Source of the DNA: Chloroflexota bacterium
Lineage (GTDB): Bacteria; Chloroflexota; Dormibacteria; CF-121
DNA length: 29,807 nucleotides
Assembly: GCA_005880605.1 (NCBI GenBank)
Contig: VBIS01000082.1
Coordinates: 1-29,807, forward strand
Direction: 5' to 3'
Position numbers and translations under genes: made by a program. Below, in pieces: positions 16,816 through 24,583 of this stretch. Position 1 is the first letter of the stretch; each line of letters begins with the position of its first letter. The notes below the pieces were generated by a model. That model was not told the DNA's origin. It made no database searches and worked only from the letters and a program-made list of their open reading frames with translations.

Positions 16816-17574
16816 GTGGCTGAAGCTCGCCAGGTCGTCAAATACACCTTTTTGAAAGTCGACGCGACGGTCCTGGGCTGGCCGATCGACGAGCGGGAGG
16901 CGGCCGTCCACGAGTTCACCGAACTGCTGGAGGCCGGTCCGACGGCCGAATCGGTCCTGACCTACTCGACGGTCGGCTTGCGCGGCGATTGCGACCTCCT
17001 CATCTGGCAGGCTGCCGACACCGTCGACGCGATCCAGCGCTCGGAGTCGCAATGGCGCGGCACCCGTCTTGGGCCCTACCTGCGGGTGGCCCACTCCTTC
17101 CTCGCCATGATGCGCCCCTCTCCCTACCTGGGGCGCCACAAACACCCGGATCAGGAAGGGCGCCGCACCCGGCTCAAGCCTTCCGGCGGGCGCTACCTCT
17201 TCGTCTACCCCATGGTGAAGAAGCGCACCTGGTACCGCCTGCCCTACGAGACGCGCAAGGCGATGATGGTCGAGCACTTCGCGATCGGCCACCGCTATCC
17301 GCAGGTCAAGATCAATACCGCGTACTCGTTCGGCCTCGACGACCAGGAATTCATGGTGGCCTTCGAGTCCGACGAGCCCGCCGCCTTCCTCGACCTGGTC
17401 ATGGAACTGCGCGAATCACAGGCGAGTCGCTACACCGAGCGGGAGACGCCGATCTTCACCTGCGTCCTGATGGCTCCCTCCGACGCGCTGCAACTCGCAC
17501 TGGGGCTGAAGGTCCCGGATCGGGACGAGGAGCGCGACCTTCAGCAACGGGTCAGCCTGATCGCGGGCGGATGA
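16816..17574 (+). CDS. hemQ: Coproheme decarboxylase (HemQ/ChdC)
   Basis: A 252-residue chlorite-dismutase-fold protein. ChdC oxidatively decarboxylates two propionates of coproheme III to give heme b, the last step of the coproporphyrin-dependent pathway. Family signatures are VKYTFLKVD at the N-terminus, FVYPMVKKRTWY with Y131 at the position of the catalytic/binding Tyr, the proximal heme His in AIGHRYPQVKINTAYSFGLDDQEF (H159; partly quoted elsewhere), and LRESQASRYTERETPIFT. Length is usual for HemQ. The GTG start has a -10-like box 7 bases upstream. Its stop overlaps the ATG of hemE (ATGA), giving a hemQ-hemE-cpfC operon. Confidence 0.92.
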   Translation: MAEARQVVKYTFLKVDATVLGWPIDEREAAVHEFTELLEAGPTAESVLTYSTVGLRGDCDLLIWQAADTVDAIQRSESQWRGTRLGPYLRVAHSFLAMMRPSPYLGRHKHPDQEGRRTRLKPSGGRYLFVYPMVKKRTWYRLPYETRKAMMVEHFAIGHRYPQVKINTAYSFGLDDQEFMVAFESDEPAAFLDLVMELRESQASRYTERETPIFTCVLMAPSDALQLALGLKVPDRDEERDLQQRVSLIAGG

Positions 17575-18641
17575 GGACGGTCGAGGCGGGCGAAGTCGGC
17601 CGGTCGGCGGCCGATCACCTGCTGCCAACCCTGGTTCGGGCGGCGCGCCGGGAGCTGGTCGATCGCCGGCCCGTCTGGTTCATGCGACAGGCCGGCCGGT
17701 CGCTCCCCGAATACCGGAAGATCCGCGAGTCGTACGACCTCTTCGCCATCTGCCAGAACCCCGAGCTCTGCGCGGAGGTCACCCTCCAGCCAGTGCGGCG
17801 CCTCGGGGTGGACGGAGCGGTGCTCTTTGCCGACATCATGCTGCCGGTGGCCTTCGGCCTGGGCGTCGAGCTGCAACTGGTGGACGGGGTTGGGCCTGTG
17901 GTCGGACATCCGATTCGCGCCCAGGCCGACATAGATAGGTTGACGGTGCGGCCTGCGGCGGACGCGGTCCCCTTCGTCCTCGAGACCATCAAGCTGCTTC
18001 GGCGGCAACTCGATCCCTCGGTTGCCCTGATCGGATTCTCGGGAGCGCCCTTCACGCTGGCCGGCTACCTGATCGAGGGTAAGCCGTCCCGCGACTTCCT
18101 TACCACCAAGACCATGATGTATGCGGAACCGGCGCTCTGGGATGCCCTCATGACGCGCCTCTCGCAGCTCGTGCTCGAGTATCTCCTCGCCCAGATCGAG
18201 GCTGGCGCCCAGCTCGTCCAGGTCTTCGACAGCTGGGTCGGCGCGCTGTCGCCATCCGATTACCGCCGCTACGTTTTGCCCCATATGATCGGTATCTTCA
18301 CCGGCCTGCAACGCGCTGGGGCGCCTTCGATCCATTTCGGGACGGGAACCGCCGGCATCCTTTCATTGATGCGTGAGGCCGGGGGCGACGTGATCGGGGT
18401 GGATTGGCGGGTCGACCTGGGCGAGGCCTGGCGCGTGATCGGGTACGAGCGTGGCATCCAGGGCAACCTGGATCCCGCCTTGCTGCTGGGGCCATGGCCC
18501 CTCGTTGAAGACGGCGCGCGTCGGGTGATCGAGGCCGCCGGGGGCCGCCCCGGCCATATCTTCAACCTCGGTCACGGCGTGCTCCCAGACAGCCCCGTCG
18601 AGCACCTGCAGCGCCTGGTGGAGTACGTCCATGCCGCCTAG
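17571..18641 (+). CDS. hemE: Uroporphyrinogen decarboxylase
   Basis: A 356-residue URO-D that decarboxylates the four acetate side chains of uroporphyrinogen III to coproporphyrinogen III in the cytoplasm. Diagnostic sequences are PVWFMRQAGRSLPEYR (substrate-binding loop), GVDGAVLFADIMLP with the catalytic Asp, GFSGAPFTLAGYLIEG, VFDSWVGALSP, and a C-terminal FNLGHGVLP. The ATG at 17571 overlaps the hemQ stop and was chosen over longer readings in the same frame that run through hemQ. It shares 11 bases with the ferrochelatase start. Full length. Confidence 0.95.
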   Translation: MRTVEAGEVGRSAADHLLPTLVRAARRELVDRRPVWFMRQAGRSLPEYRKIRESYDLFAICQNPELCAEVTLQPVRRLGVDGAVLFADIMLPVAFGLGVELQLVDGVGPVVGHPIRAQADIDRLTVRPAADAVPFVLETIKLLRRQLDPSVALIGFSGAPFTLAGYLIEGKPSRDFLTTKTMMYAEPALWDALMTRLSQLVLEYLLAQIEAGAQLVQVFDSWVGALSPSDYRRYVLPHMIGIFTGLQRAGAPSIHFGTGTAGILSLMREAGGDVIGVDWRVDLGEAWRVIGYERGIQGNLDPALLLGPWPLVEDGARRVIEAAGGRPGHIFNLGHGVLPDSPVEHLQRLVEYVHAA

Positions 18642-19623
18642 GCACACGGCGATCCTGCTGATGGCATACGGCAGCCCGAATCGCCTGGAAGAGGTTGAAC
18701 CCTATTTCACCGACATCCGGGGCGGGCGGACGCCGTCGCGCGAGGCGGTCGAGGAATTGACCTCGCGTTACCGTCGGGTCGGGGTGCCGACGCCGCTGCT
18801 GGCGGTCTCGACGGAACTCGGCCGCGAGCTCGAGCGTCTCCTGAACCTCGATCCTCCCGACGATGAGATCTACACGGTTCACGTGGGCATGAAGCACTGG
18901 ACGCCGCATATCGCCGACGCGGTCGACGAGATCGTCGAGAGCGGCGCCGACCGAATGATCGCGATCGTGCTGGCGCCTCATTACTCGACGATCAGCACCG
19001 AAGGCTACCGGCGCAAGGTCGCGGCGGCGCTGGTGCGGGCGCCGGGGAGGGCGACGCCCAACGGCTCGGCGGCGCCGATCAGCCTGGACTTCGTCGAGAG
19101 CTGGTACGAACTGGACGGCTACCTGGACGCAGTCGCCGAGAACGTGCGGAAGGTCCGGGCCGAGTTCGCTCGGCCGCAGGAGGTCGTCGCCGTCTTCACC
19201 GCCCACAGTCTCCCGGCGCGCATCCTCGAAGAGGGTGATCCGTACCAGGATCAACTGCTGCGCACCTCGGAGCTGGTCGCGGAGCGGGCCGGCATCGAGC
19301 AATGGCGCTTCTCCTACCAGAGCCGGAGCCTGACCGGCGAGCCATGGCTCGGCCCGGATCTGGTCGATACCCTCGAGGAGCTGGCAGCCCAGGGCCATCG
19401 CGCGATTCTGGTCGCCTCCGTGGGGTTCGTCGCCGACCATCTCGAAATCTACTACGACATCGACATCGAGGCCAAGGAGAAGGCCGATGCCCTCGGCATC
19501 GAACTGAGACGCACCCCGATGCTGAATGCCGACCCGCGCCTGGCGCGGGCGCTGCATGCCCTGGTGGCGCAGCGGAGCCCCCACCCTGCCCTCCCCCGCG
19601 AGCGGGGGAGGGAAAGAGAATGA
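18631..19623 (+). CDS. cpfC: Ferrochelatase, probably coproporphyrin-type (CpfC)
   Basis: A 330-residue ferrochelatase inserting Fe2+ into a porphyrin. Seen: AILLMAYGSP, HVGMKHWTPHI, VLAPHYST, FTAHSLPARI with the conserved His, SYQSRS and FVADHLEIYYDID with the conserved Glu. Since HemQ is encoded in the same operon, the substrate is most likely coproporphyrin III rather than protoporphyrin IX. No C-terminal 2Fe-2S Cys cluster is present. The last ~15 residues (SPHPALPRERGRERE) are encoded by a copy of the dispersed GC hairpin repeat, so the natural end of the protein was probably near ALHALVAQR. Its stop overlaps the ATG of the ABC exporter gene. Also known as hemH. Confidence 0.92.
   Translation: MPPRHTAILLMAYGSPNRLEEVEPYFTDIRGGRTPSREAVEELTSRYRRVGVPTPLLAVSTELGRELERLLNLDPPDDEIYTVHVGMKHWTPHIADAVDEIVESGADRMIAIVLAPHYSTISTEGYRRKVAAALVRAPGRATPNGSAAPISLDFVESWYELDGYLDAVAENVRKVRAEFARPQEVVAVFTAHSLPARILEEGDPYQDQLLRTSELVAERAGIEQWRFSYQSRSLTGEPWLGPDLVDTLEELAAQGHRAILVASVGFVADHLEIYYDIDIEAKEKADALGIELRRTPMLNADPRLARALHALVAQRSPHPALPRERGRERE
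19577..19613 (+). repeat. Dispersed GC hairpin repeat, copy C, inside the cpfC 3' end
   Basis: Nearly identical to copy A, with an 11-bp perfect stem (19589-19599 with 19602-19612). It is translated as the tail of the ferrochelatase. Its GGAGGG end lies a few bases before ATG 19620 and can act as the Shine-Dalgarno sequence of the ABC exporter gene. Confidence 0.85.
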
Positions 19624-21005
19624 TCTTTCTCTCCCGCATGCTGGCGATCACGCGCGGCCATCGTGGCTTGCTCTCGATCGCCGTGTTTGGCTCGGTCCTT
19701 TATACGGCGCTCAGCATCCTGCCCGCCTTGATCATCCGGCAGATGCTGACCGCGCTCGCGCACCCGTCGCCGGCCGGGACGCTCGTCTGGCTCGGCCTCG
19801 CCATGATTGGCGCAACGGCACTGATGGCCGTCAGTCGGTACCTGGAAGGTGGGTTCGGCCACATCGCCGCTTTCAAGGTCCTGCACGACATGCGGATGCG
19901 GATCTACGAGCAGTTGCAGCGGCTGTCGATGGGATATCACACCCGGCAACAGTCGGGCACGATCGCAGCCAAGGTGATCGGCGACGTCGAGACCCTCGAG
20001 TTCTTCACCGCACACGCCGGCATCCAGCTGATCAGCGCGGCGACCGTCCCCTTGCTGATTGGCATCGTGATGCTCCTCGTCAACTGGCAGCTCGCCCTGG
20101 TGGCCCTTGCGCCGTTGGTGTTGATCCTGTTCCTCCTGGTGGCCTTTCGACGATCCGCCATCCAGGCGTTCAAGCGGTACCGTGACGAGCTGGGCCGGTT
20201 GAACGGGATCATCATCGACTACATCCAGGGCGTGGGTGTGCTCAAGGCATTTGGAGCGCTCGGCCATGCGCGGCGCGCCATCGACGAGCGAAGTGATGAG
20301 CTGAAAAAGGCTTCGACGCAGGCCAACCTGATTCATACCTGGTACTTCTCGGGCGTCGAGTGGATGGCTGCCATCCCGGTGGCGCTGGTGCTGCTGGTCG
20401 GCGGCCTGATGGCCAACGCCCACCAGCTCAGCGTCGCCAACCTCGTCTTCTTCGTCTTCCTCACGACCCTGCTCTACCGGCCAGTAACCGAGCTAAACCG
20501 GCAGCTCGAGGGTCTGCGCAATGCCGAGGCCGCGACCGACCGGATCTTCGAGATCTTGAATACACCGGTCGATGTGCAGGACCTACCGGCGGGAAGGCAC
20601 GGTGCTCGCCCTGGTCGGGCCAAGCGGCGCGGGCAAGACGACGGTGGCGAACCTGATCGCTCGCTTCTGGGATCCGCAGGAGGGCTCGGTGCAGTTAGGG
20701 GGCGTCGATATCCGCGAACTCCCACTGGACTATGTCCATCGCTCGATCAGCCTGGTGCTACAGGACGTCTTTCTCTTCAACGACACCGTCAAGGCCAATA
20801 TCAAGATTGGAAACCCGGATGCGAGCGACGCCCAGGTGGAGGCGGCGGCGCGCGCGGCCTACGCCCACGAGTTCGTCGAAGAACTGCCGAACGGCTACGA
20901 CACGATCATCGGCGAGCGAGGCGTGAGGCTGTCAGGTGGGCAGAAACAGCGAATCTCGATCGCCCGAGCACTGCTCCACGACGCGCCCATCCTGATCCTG
21001 GATGA
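19620..21005 (+). CDS. ABC exporter, N-terminal membrane fragment of a frameshifted gene
   Basis: From ATG 19620 the first ~320 residues are a type IV ABC exporter membrane domain with six helices. Matches are FGHIAAFKVLHDMRMRIYEQLQRLSM (partly shown), RQQSGTIAAKVIGDVETLEFF and LEGLRNAEAATDRIFEILNTPVDVQD. The helix pattern resembles YbtP/Q, IrtA/B or CydC/D-like exporters. After about 20590 the frame is wrong: the remaining residues up to 21005 are non-native, while the nucleotide-binding domain continues in another frame. The missing stretch normally holds the A-loop and first strands of the ATPase domain. The gene is coupled to cpfC (ATGA overlap), so heme, porphyrin or siderophore transport is a plausible but unproven role. 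Confidence 0.8.
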   Translation: MIFLSRMLAITRGHRGLLSIAVFGSVLYTALSILPALIIRQMLTALAHPSPAGTLVWLGLAMIGATALMAVSRYLEGGFGHIAAFKVLHDMRMRIYEQLQRLSMGYHTRQQSGTIAAKVIGDVETLEFFTAHAGIQLISAATVPLLIGIVMLLVNWQLALVALAPLVLILFLLVAFRRSAIQAFKRYRDELGRLNGIIIDYIQGVGVLKAFGALGHARRAIDERSDELKKASTQANLIHTWYFSGVEWMAAIPVALVLLVGGLMANAHQLSVANLVFFVFLTTLLYRPVTELNRQLEGLRNAEAATDRIFEILNTPVDVQDLPAGRHGARPGRAKRRGQDDGGEPDRSLLGSAGGLGAVRGRRYPRTPTGLCPSLDQPGATGRLSLQRHRQGQYQDWKPGCERRPGGGGGARGLRPRVRRRTAERLRHDHRRARREAVRWAETANLDRPSTAPRRAHPDPG

Positions 21006-21300
21006 GGCCACCTCGTCGGTTGACCCGGAAGCCGAGCACCTGATCCAGGCCGCGCTCGCCCGACTGGTCGCGGAGCGGACCGTACTCGTCATCGCCCACC
21101 GGCTCTCGACCATCCGCCAGGCCAGCGAGATCGTGGTCCTCGATAAGGGCCGGGTAGTCCAGCGGGGCCGTCATGATGACCTGGTTGACGCGCCTGGTCT
21201 CTATGCGACCCTATACCGGGCGCAGCAAGTGGCCCGCCGCTGGGATGTGGCAACCTCGCAACGCGCCGAAGAGGAGAGGTTACCGCAGGCCGTCGAGTAG
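20572..21300 (+). CDS. ABC exporter, C-terminal ATPase fragment of a frameshifted gene
   Basis: Native sequence begins at about 20596 (GTVLALVG) and runs to TAG 21300. It contains the Walker A GPSGAGKTT, Q-loop LVLQDVFLFND, signature LSGGQKQRISIARAL, Walker B ILILDEATSSVD and H-loop VIAHRLST, so every motif from Walker A on is intact. About 40-45 residues expected between VQDLPAG of the membrane fragment and GTVLALVG are absent, including the aromatic A-loop residue. The ATG at 20572 is only the first start codon in this frame and is unlikely to be used naturally. The 3' end overlaps the convergent small gene by 21 bases. Confidence 0.8.
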   Translation: MCRTYRREGTVLALVGPSGAGKTTVANLIARFWDPQEGSVQLGGVDIRELPLDYVHRSISLVLQDVFLFNDTVKANIKIGNPDASDAQVEAAARAAYAHEFVEELPNGYDTIIGERGVRLSGGQKQRISIARALLHDAPILILDEATSSVDPEAEHLIQAALARLVAERTVLVIAHRLSTIRQASEIVVLDKGRVVQRGRHDDLVDAPGLYATLYRAQQVARRWDVATSQRAEEERLPQAVE

Positions 21301-21594
21301 AACCTGGCGCAGCGCCTCGAGGCGCTCGAATTCCTCCATGCCGAGCTTCGTCGAGTTCTTCAGGTTGTGCGGGTACTTGATCTTCTGCACCGCATCGATC
21401 AGGGACTGCACCTGGGCCTCGGTCAGCCGGTACTCGTAGTAAGAGACGGTTTCGCCATAGACCTGGCGCTGCAGCGGTAGATGGTGGATCGGCGCCTGAA
21501 CCGGCTCCGGGTCGGTCTCCGCGAGGACCTCGGGACGGCTCGATGTCTCCCGAAAGAGCTCAGCCGATCCTTCCAGCGAAACCCGCTTAAACAC
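21280..21594 (-). CDS. Hypothetical ParA-partner protein
   Basis: A 104-residue protein not recognised. GTG 21594 overlaps the stop of the parA fragment (stop 21587-21589), so the two are a translationally coupled pair. The N-terminal half (FKRVSLEGSAELFRETSS, then acidic and Pro-containing) looks flexible. The C-terminal half (LTEAQVQSLIDAVQKIKYP, then FERLEALRQVLLDGL) is helical and hydrophobic every third to fourth residue, suited to dimerisation. It is not a ParB: no helix-turn-helix or CTPase motif is seen. A small adaptor that loads cargo on ParA is a reasonable hypothesis. The start was chosen by the overlap; longer readings in this frame run through parA. Confidence 0.6.
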   Translation of the reverse strand: MFKRVSLEGSAELFRETSSRPEVLAETDPEPVQAPIHHLPLQRQVYGETVSYYEYRLTEAQVQSLIDAVQKIKYPHNLKNSTKLGMEEFERLEALRQVLLDGLR

Positions 21595-21931
21595 GTGAGG
21601 CAACGGGCTGCTTCGTCTCGACCGGTGCGACCGGCGCGCGTTTGATGACCGCCTTGGCGAGCGCCCGGTAGGCATTTGCGCCTTCGGAGCTGCCCGCGTA
21701 TTGAAGGATGGACATGCCGGCGAGAGGCGTCTCCGCAAACCGGATGCTGTCCTTGATAACGACCTCGAAGACGACGTCCCCATAGCGCTCGCGAACCAGT
21801 TCCAGGACTTCCTGCGAATGCAGCGTCCTGGACTTGTGGATGGTGGCCAGGATGCCACTGATGCGAAGGTTCGGGTTCAACTTAGCCCGCACGCGCTCGA
21901 TGGTGTTATGCAGGAGTTGCATGCCCTTCAT
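21587..21931 (-). CDS. parA: ParA-family ATPase, C-terminal fragment of a frameshifted gene
   Basis: This frame carries the C-terminal half of a chromosomal ParA/Soj protein: KGMQLLHNTIERVRAKLNP, ISGILATIHKSRTLHSQEVLE, YGDVVFEVVIKDSIRFAE and AYRALAKAVI, all characteristic. It joins the N-terminal fragment around 21924-21932 in a different frame. The stretch normally between DYDFI and KGMQLL, about 33-40 residues with Walker B (LIDCPP), is missing, so even if both parts were made the enzyme would lack ATP-hydrolysis residues. ATG 21931 is the first codon of the resumed homology, not a natural start. Confidence 0.8.
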   Translation of the reverse strand: MKGMQLLHNTIERVRAKLNPNLRISGILATIHKSRTLHSQEVLELVRERYGDVVFEVVIKDSIRFAETPLAGMSILQYAGSSEGANAYRALAKAVIKRAPVAPVETKQPVASRV

Positions 21932-22299
21932 ATGAAGTCGTACTCGTCCTGGCCGGGGGCCAGCTTTTCCTTGAGGAAGGTCTCGCGGCCCATCTCCGAT
22001 ACCAGCTGAATCTCGGCACCGGAGAGCTCGATGTTCGAGGGGATGAAGTCGACGCCCAGGTTGCTGTGCTTGACGACGTGGCCGAGCGTGACCTGAGGAT
22101 CGAGGAGCAGGTGATAGAGGGTGAGCTCGATCTGATCCGGCTGCTTGAACCCCATGTTGATCGTCAGGTGGCCCTGGGGATCGAGGTCGATAAGGAGGAC
22201 GCGCTTCCCGAGCTCAGCGAGTGCGCATCCCAGATTTACCGCGGTGGTCGTCTTGCCAACCCCGCCTTTCTGATTGGCAACGGCGATGACTCTGCTCAA
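21928..22299 (-). CDS. parA: ParA-family ATPase, N-terminal fragment of a frameshifted gene
   Basis: The 123-residue N-terminal half of a ParA/Soj ATPase with the deviant Walker A KGGVGKTT (11-18), the LIDLDPQGHLT switch region and FIPSNIELSGAEIQL. It stops right after DEYDFI, where Walker B should follow. ParA proteins position chromosomes, plasmids or protein cargo by ATP-dependent binding to nucleoid DNA. The start is TTG 22299, the only plausible start before Walker A. No parB or parS consensus site is seen nearby; the partner may be the small downstream gene. An imperfect 19-bp palindrome lies 37 bp upstream. Confidence 0.82.
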   Translation of the reverse strand: MSRVIAVANQKGGVGKTTTAVNLGCALAELGKRVLLIDLDPQGHLTINMGFKQPDQIELTLYHLLLDPQVTLGHVVKHSNLGVDFIPSNIELSGAEIQLVSEMGRETFLKEKLAPGQDEYDFI

Positions 22300-22335
22300 A
22301 CGGTGCTTAGACCTCTGTGCTGGAACGTGGTTGGG

Positions 22336-22354
22336 GCTATTTAACTTGAATAGC
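22336..22354. promoter_or_regulatory. Operator-like palindrome between parA and the membrane protein
   Basis: GCTATTTAACTTGAATAGC is a palindrome apart from its centre base and one mismatched pair. It is much more AT-rich than its surroundings and sits in the divergent intergenic region, where autoregulation of parA would act. It does not match the parS consensus. Confidence 0.45.
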
Positions 22355-22427
22355 GCGGCCGCGTCAAGCTCCAGTTCAATTCCCGGCCGTCGCGCCCGTC
22401 CTTTTGAATAGACTGTGGAGCGAAGGG

Positions 22428-23144
22428 ATGATCTTCTATCCGCTGCTTGCCACCCTGATCAGTGCGGCGTTCGCCGTCACGCTTTGGCTGCAGTACCGTG
22501 CGAAACCGAGGCCGTACCTGCTGGCGTGGGCGGTCGCGCTGGCCTTCTATGCGATCGCCGCCCTTACCGAAGTGATCGGCGCCGCTAACGGATGGAACCC
22601 GCTCCTCTATCGCACCTATTACTACTTCGGGGCCATCATCCTGGTCGGCGTTTTGGCGTTAGGCAGTATTCTTTTGCTCTTCCCGCGCTGGAGCCGCGTC
22701 GCGCTCTGGGTGCTGATCGTGTTGGCGGCGATTGGTTTGGCCGGCATCGTCGGCGCGACTCTGCAACCGGGGCTGCTCGATACGCGGCAGGTGCCGTCGG
22801 TCGACACCATCCGGCTCGAGCACGGCAGTTTCAACGTTGTGGCGCTGATCATGGCGGCCGTGGTCAACAGCGTCGGCACCATCATCCTGGTCGGCGGCGC
22901 CGCCTGGTCCGCCTATGGCGCCTGGCGTCGTGGCGCCCCGTCCTCGCGCTTGGTGGCCAACATCCTGATCGCCGCCGGTGCCCTGATCGTGGCCGGGGCA
23001 TCCACCCTGACCCGTCTCTTCCATGTTTACGAGCTGTTCTACGTCGGCCAGGCGATCGGGGTCCTGGTCATGTTCGGGGGCTTCGTGGCCGCGCAGCGCG
23101 CCCCTCGCCGGGCCGCGAACCTCGAACCGGCGGCGTCGCGGTAG
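22428..23144 (+). CDS. Uncharacterised multi-pass membrane protein
   Basis: A protein of about 238 residues with seven hydrophobic helices (roughly residues 3-20, 27-50, 65-87, 92-115, 140-165, 178-200 and 208-225) and short loops. The layout, helix one ending in LQYRAKPRPYLLAWAVALAFYAIA, recalls sensor-type or 7TM histidine-kinase-like membrane modules and other integral proteins of unknown function, but no kinase or catalytic domain follows. The ATG at 22428 with GAAGGG just before it is preferred; a TTG at 22404 would add eight residues. It stands alone between parA (divergent) and the catabolic cluster. Hairpin repeat copy D begins two bases after its stop. Confidence 0.7.
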   Translation: MIFYPLLATLISAAFAVTLWLQYRAKPRPYLLAWAVALAFYAIAALTEVIGAANGWNPLLYRTYYYFGAIILVGVLALGSILLLFPRWSRVALWVLIVLAAIGLAGIVGATLQPGLLDTRQVPSVDTIRLEHGSFNVVALIMAAVVNSVGTIILVGGAAWSAYGAWRRGAPSSRLVANILIAAGALIVAGASTLTRLFHVYELFYVGQAIGVLVMFGGFVAAQRAPRRAANLEPAASR

Positions 23145-23146
23145 CG

Positions 23147-23185
23147 GCCCCCCACCCTACCCTCCCCCAGAGGGGGAGGGAAAAA
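23147..23185 (+). repeat. Dispersed GC hairpin repeat, copy D
   Basis: Unit CCCCCCACCCTACCCTCCCC, with a perfect 9-bp stem (23160-23168 with 23172-23180), loop AGA and a trailing A-run. It follows the membrane protein stop by two bases and has the same orientation as copies A-C. The downstream context resembles that of copy B. Confidence 0.85.
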
Positions 23186-23376
23186 TGCTGCATCGGGCGG
23201 GAGTTAGGAGAGATTGAGTGGCAAAGAACTACCATAAGCTCGCCGTTGCATCACGGCAGAAACCATGAGGATCTCTCGCATTTCGTGCACCTGGTGGGCC
23301 TCGACTGACGGGCAGCCTCCACCGGCGGCCGGGCACGGGCCAAATCCCGACTCGGACGCTGTATTAAGGAGGCAAC
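23186..23376 (+). other. Leader region of the catabolic cluster with two possible mini-ORFs
   Basis: This 190-bp stretch holds no recognised gene or known riboswitch. GTG 23218, seven bases after AGGAG, opens a 16-codon frame (AKNYHKLAVASRQKP) whose TGA stop at 23266 overlaps an ATG at 23265 of a second frame. That frame contains CTWWAS and runs out of frame into the aminotransferase gene. A strong AAGGAGG at 23366-23372 precedes the aminotransferase ATG. A translated leader is possible but unproven. Confidence 0.3.
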
Positions 23377-24558
<1,182 letters not shown>

Positions 24559-24583
24559 ACGCGGCGTTTCAGGAGGTGGCAGC

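Noticed and set aside
19302..19620. Extended N-terminus of the ABC exporter through the ferrochelatase gene
   Set aside because: It is a frame-shadow of cpfC; the membrane domain begins at ATG 19620, which overlaps the cpfC stop.
22336..22354. parS centromere site
   Set aside because: The palindrome does not resemble the conserved parS consensus with its CACGTG core.
8967..23185. CRISPR array from the four similar GC repeats
   Set aside because: Copies are kilobases apart with genes between, have no spacers and no cas genes nearby.
23265..23310. Tryptophan-attenuator leader peptide (CTWW)
   Set aside because: Only two Trp codons, no terminator/antiterminator pair seen, and downstream genes are not tryptophan synthesis.
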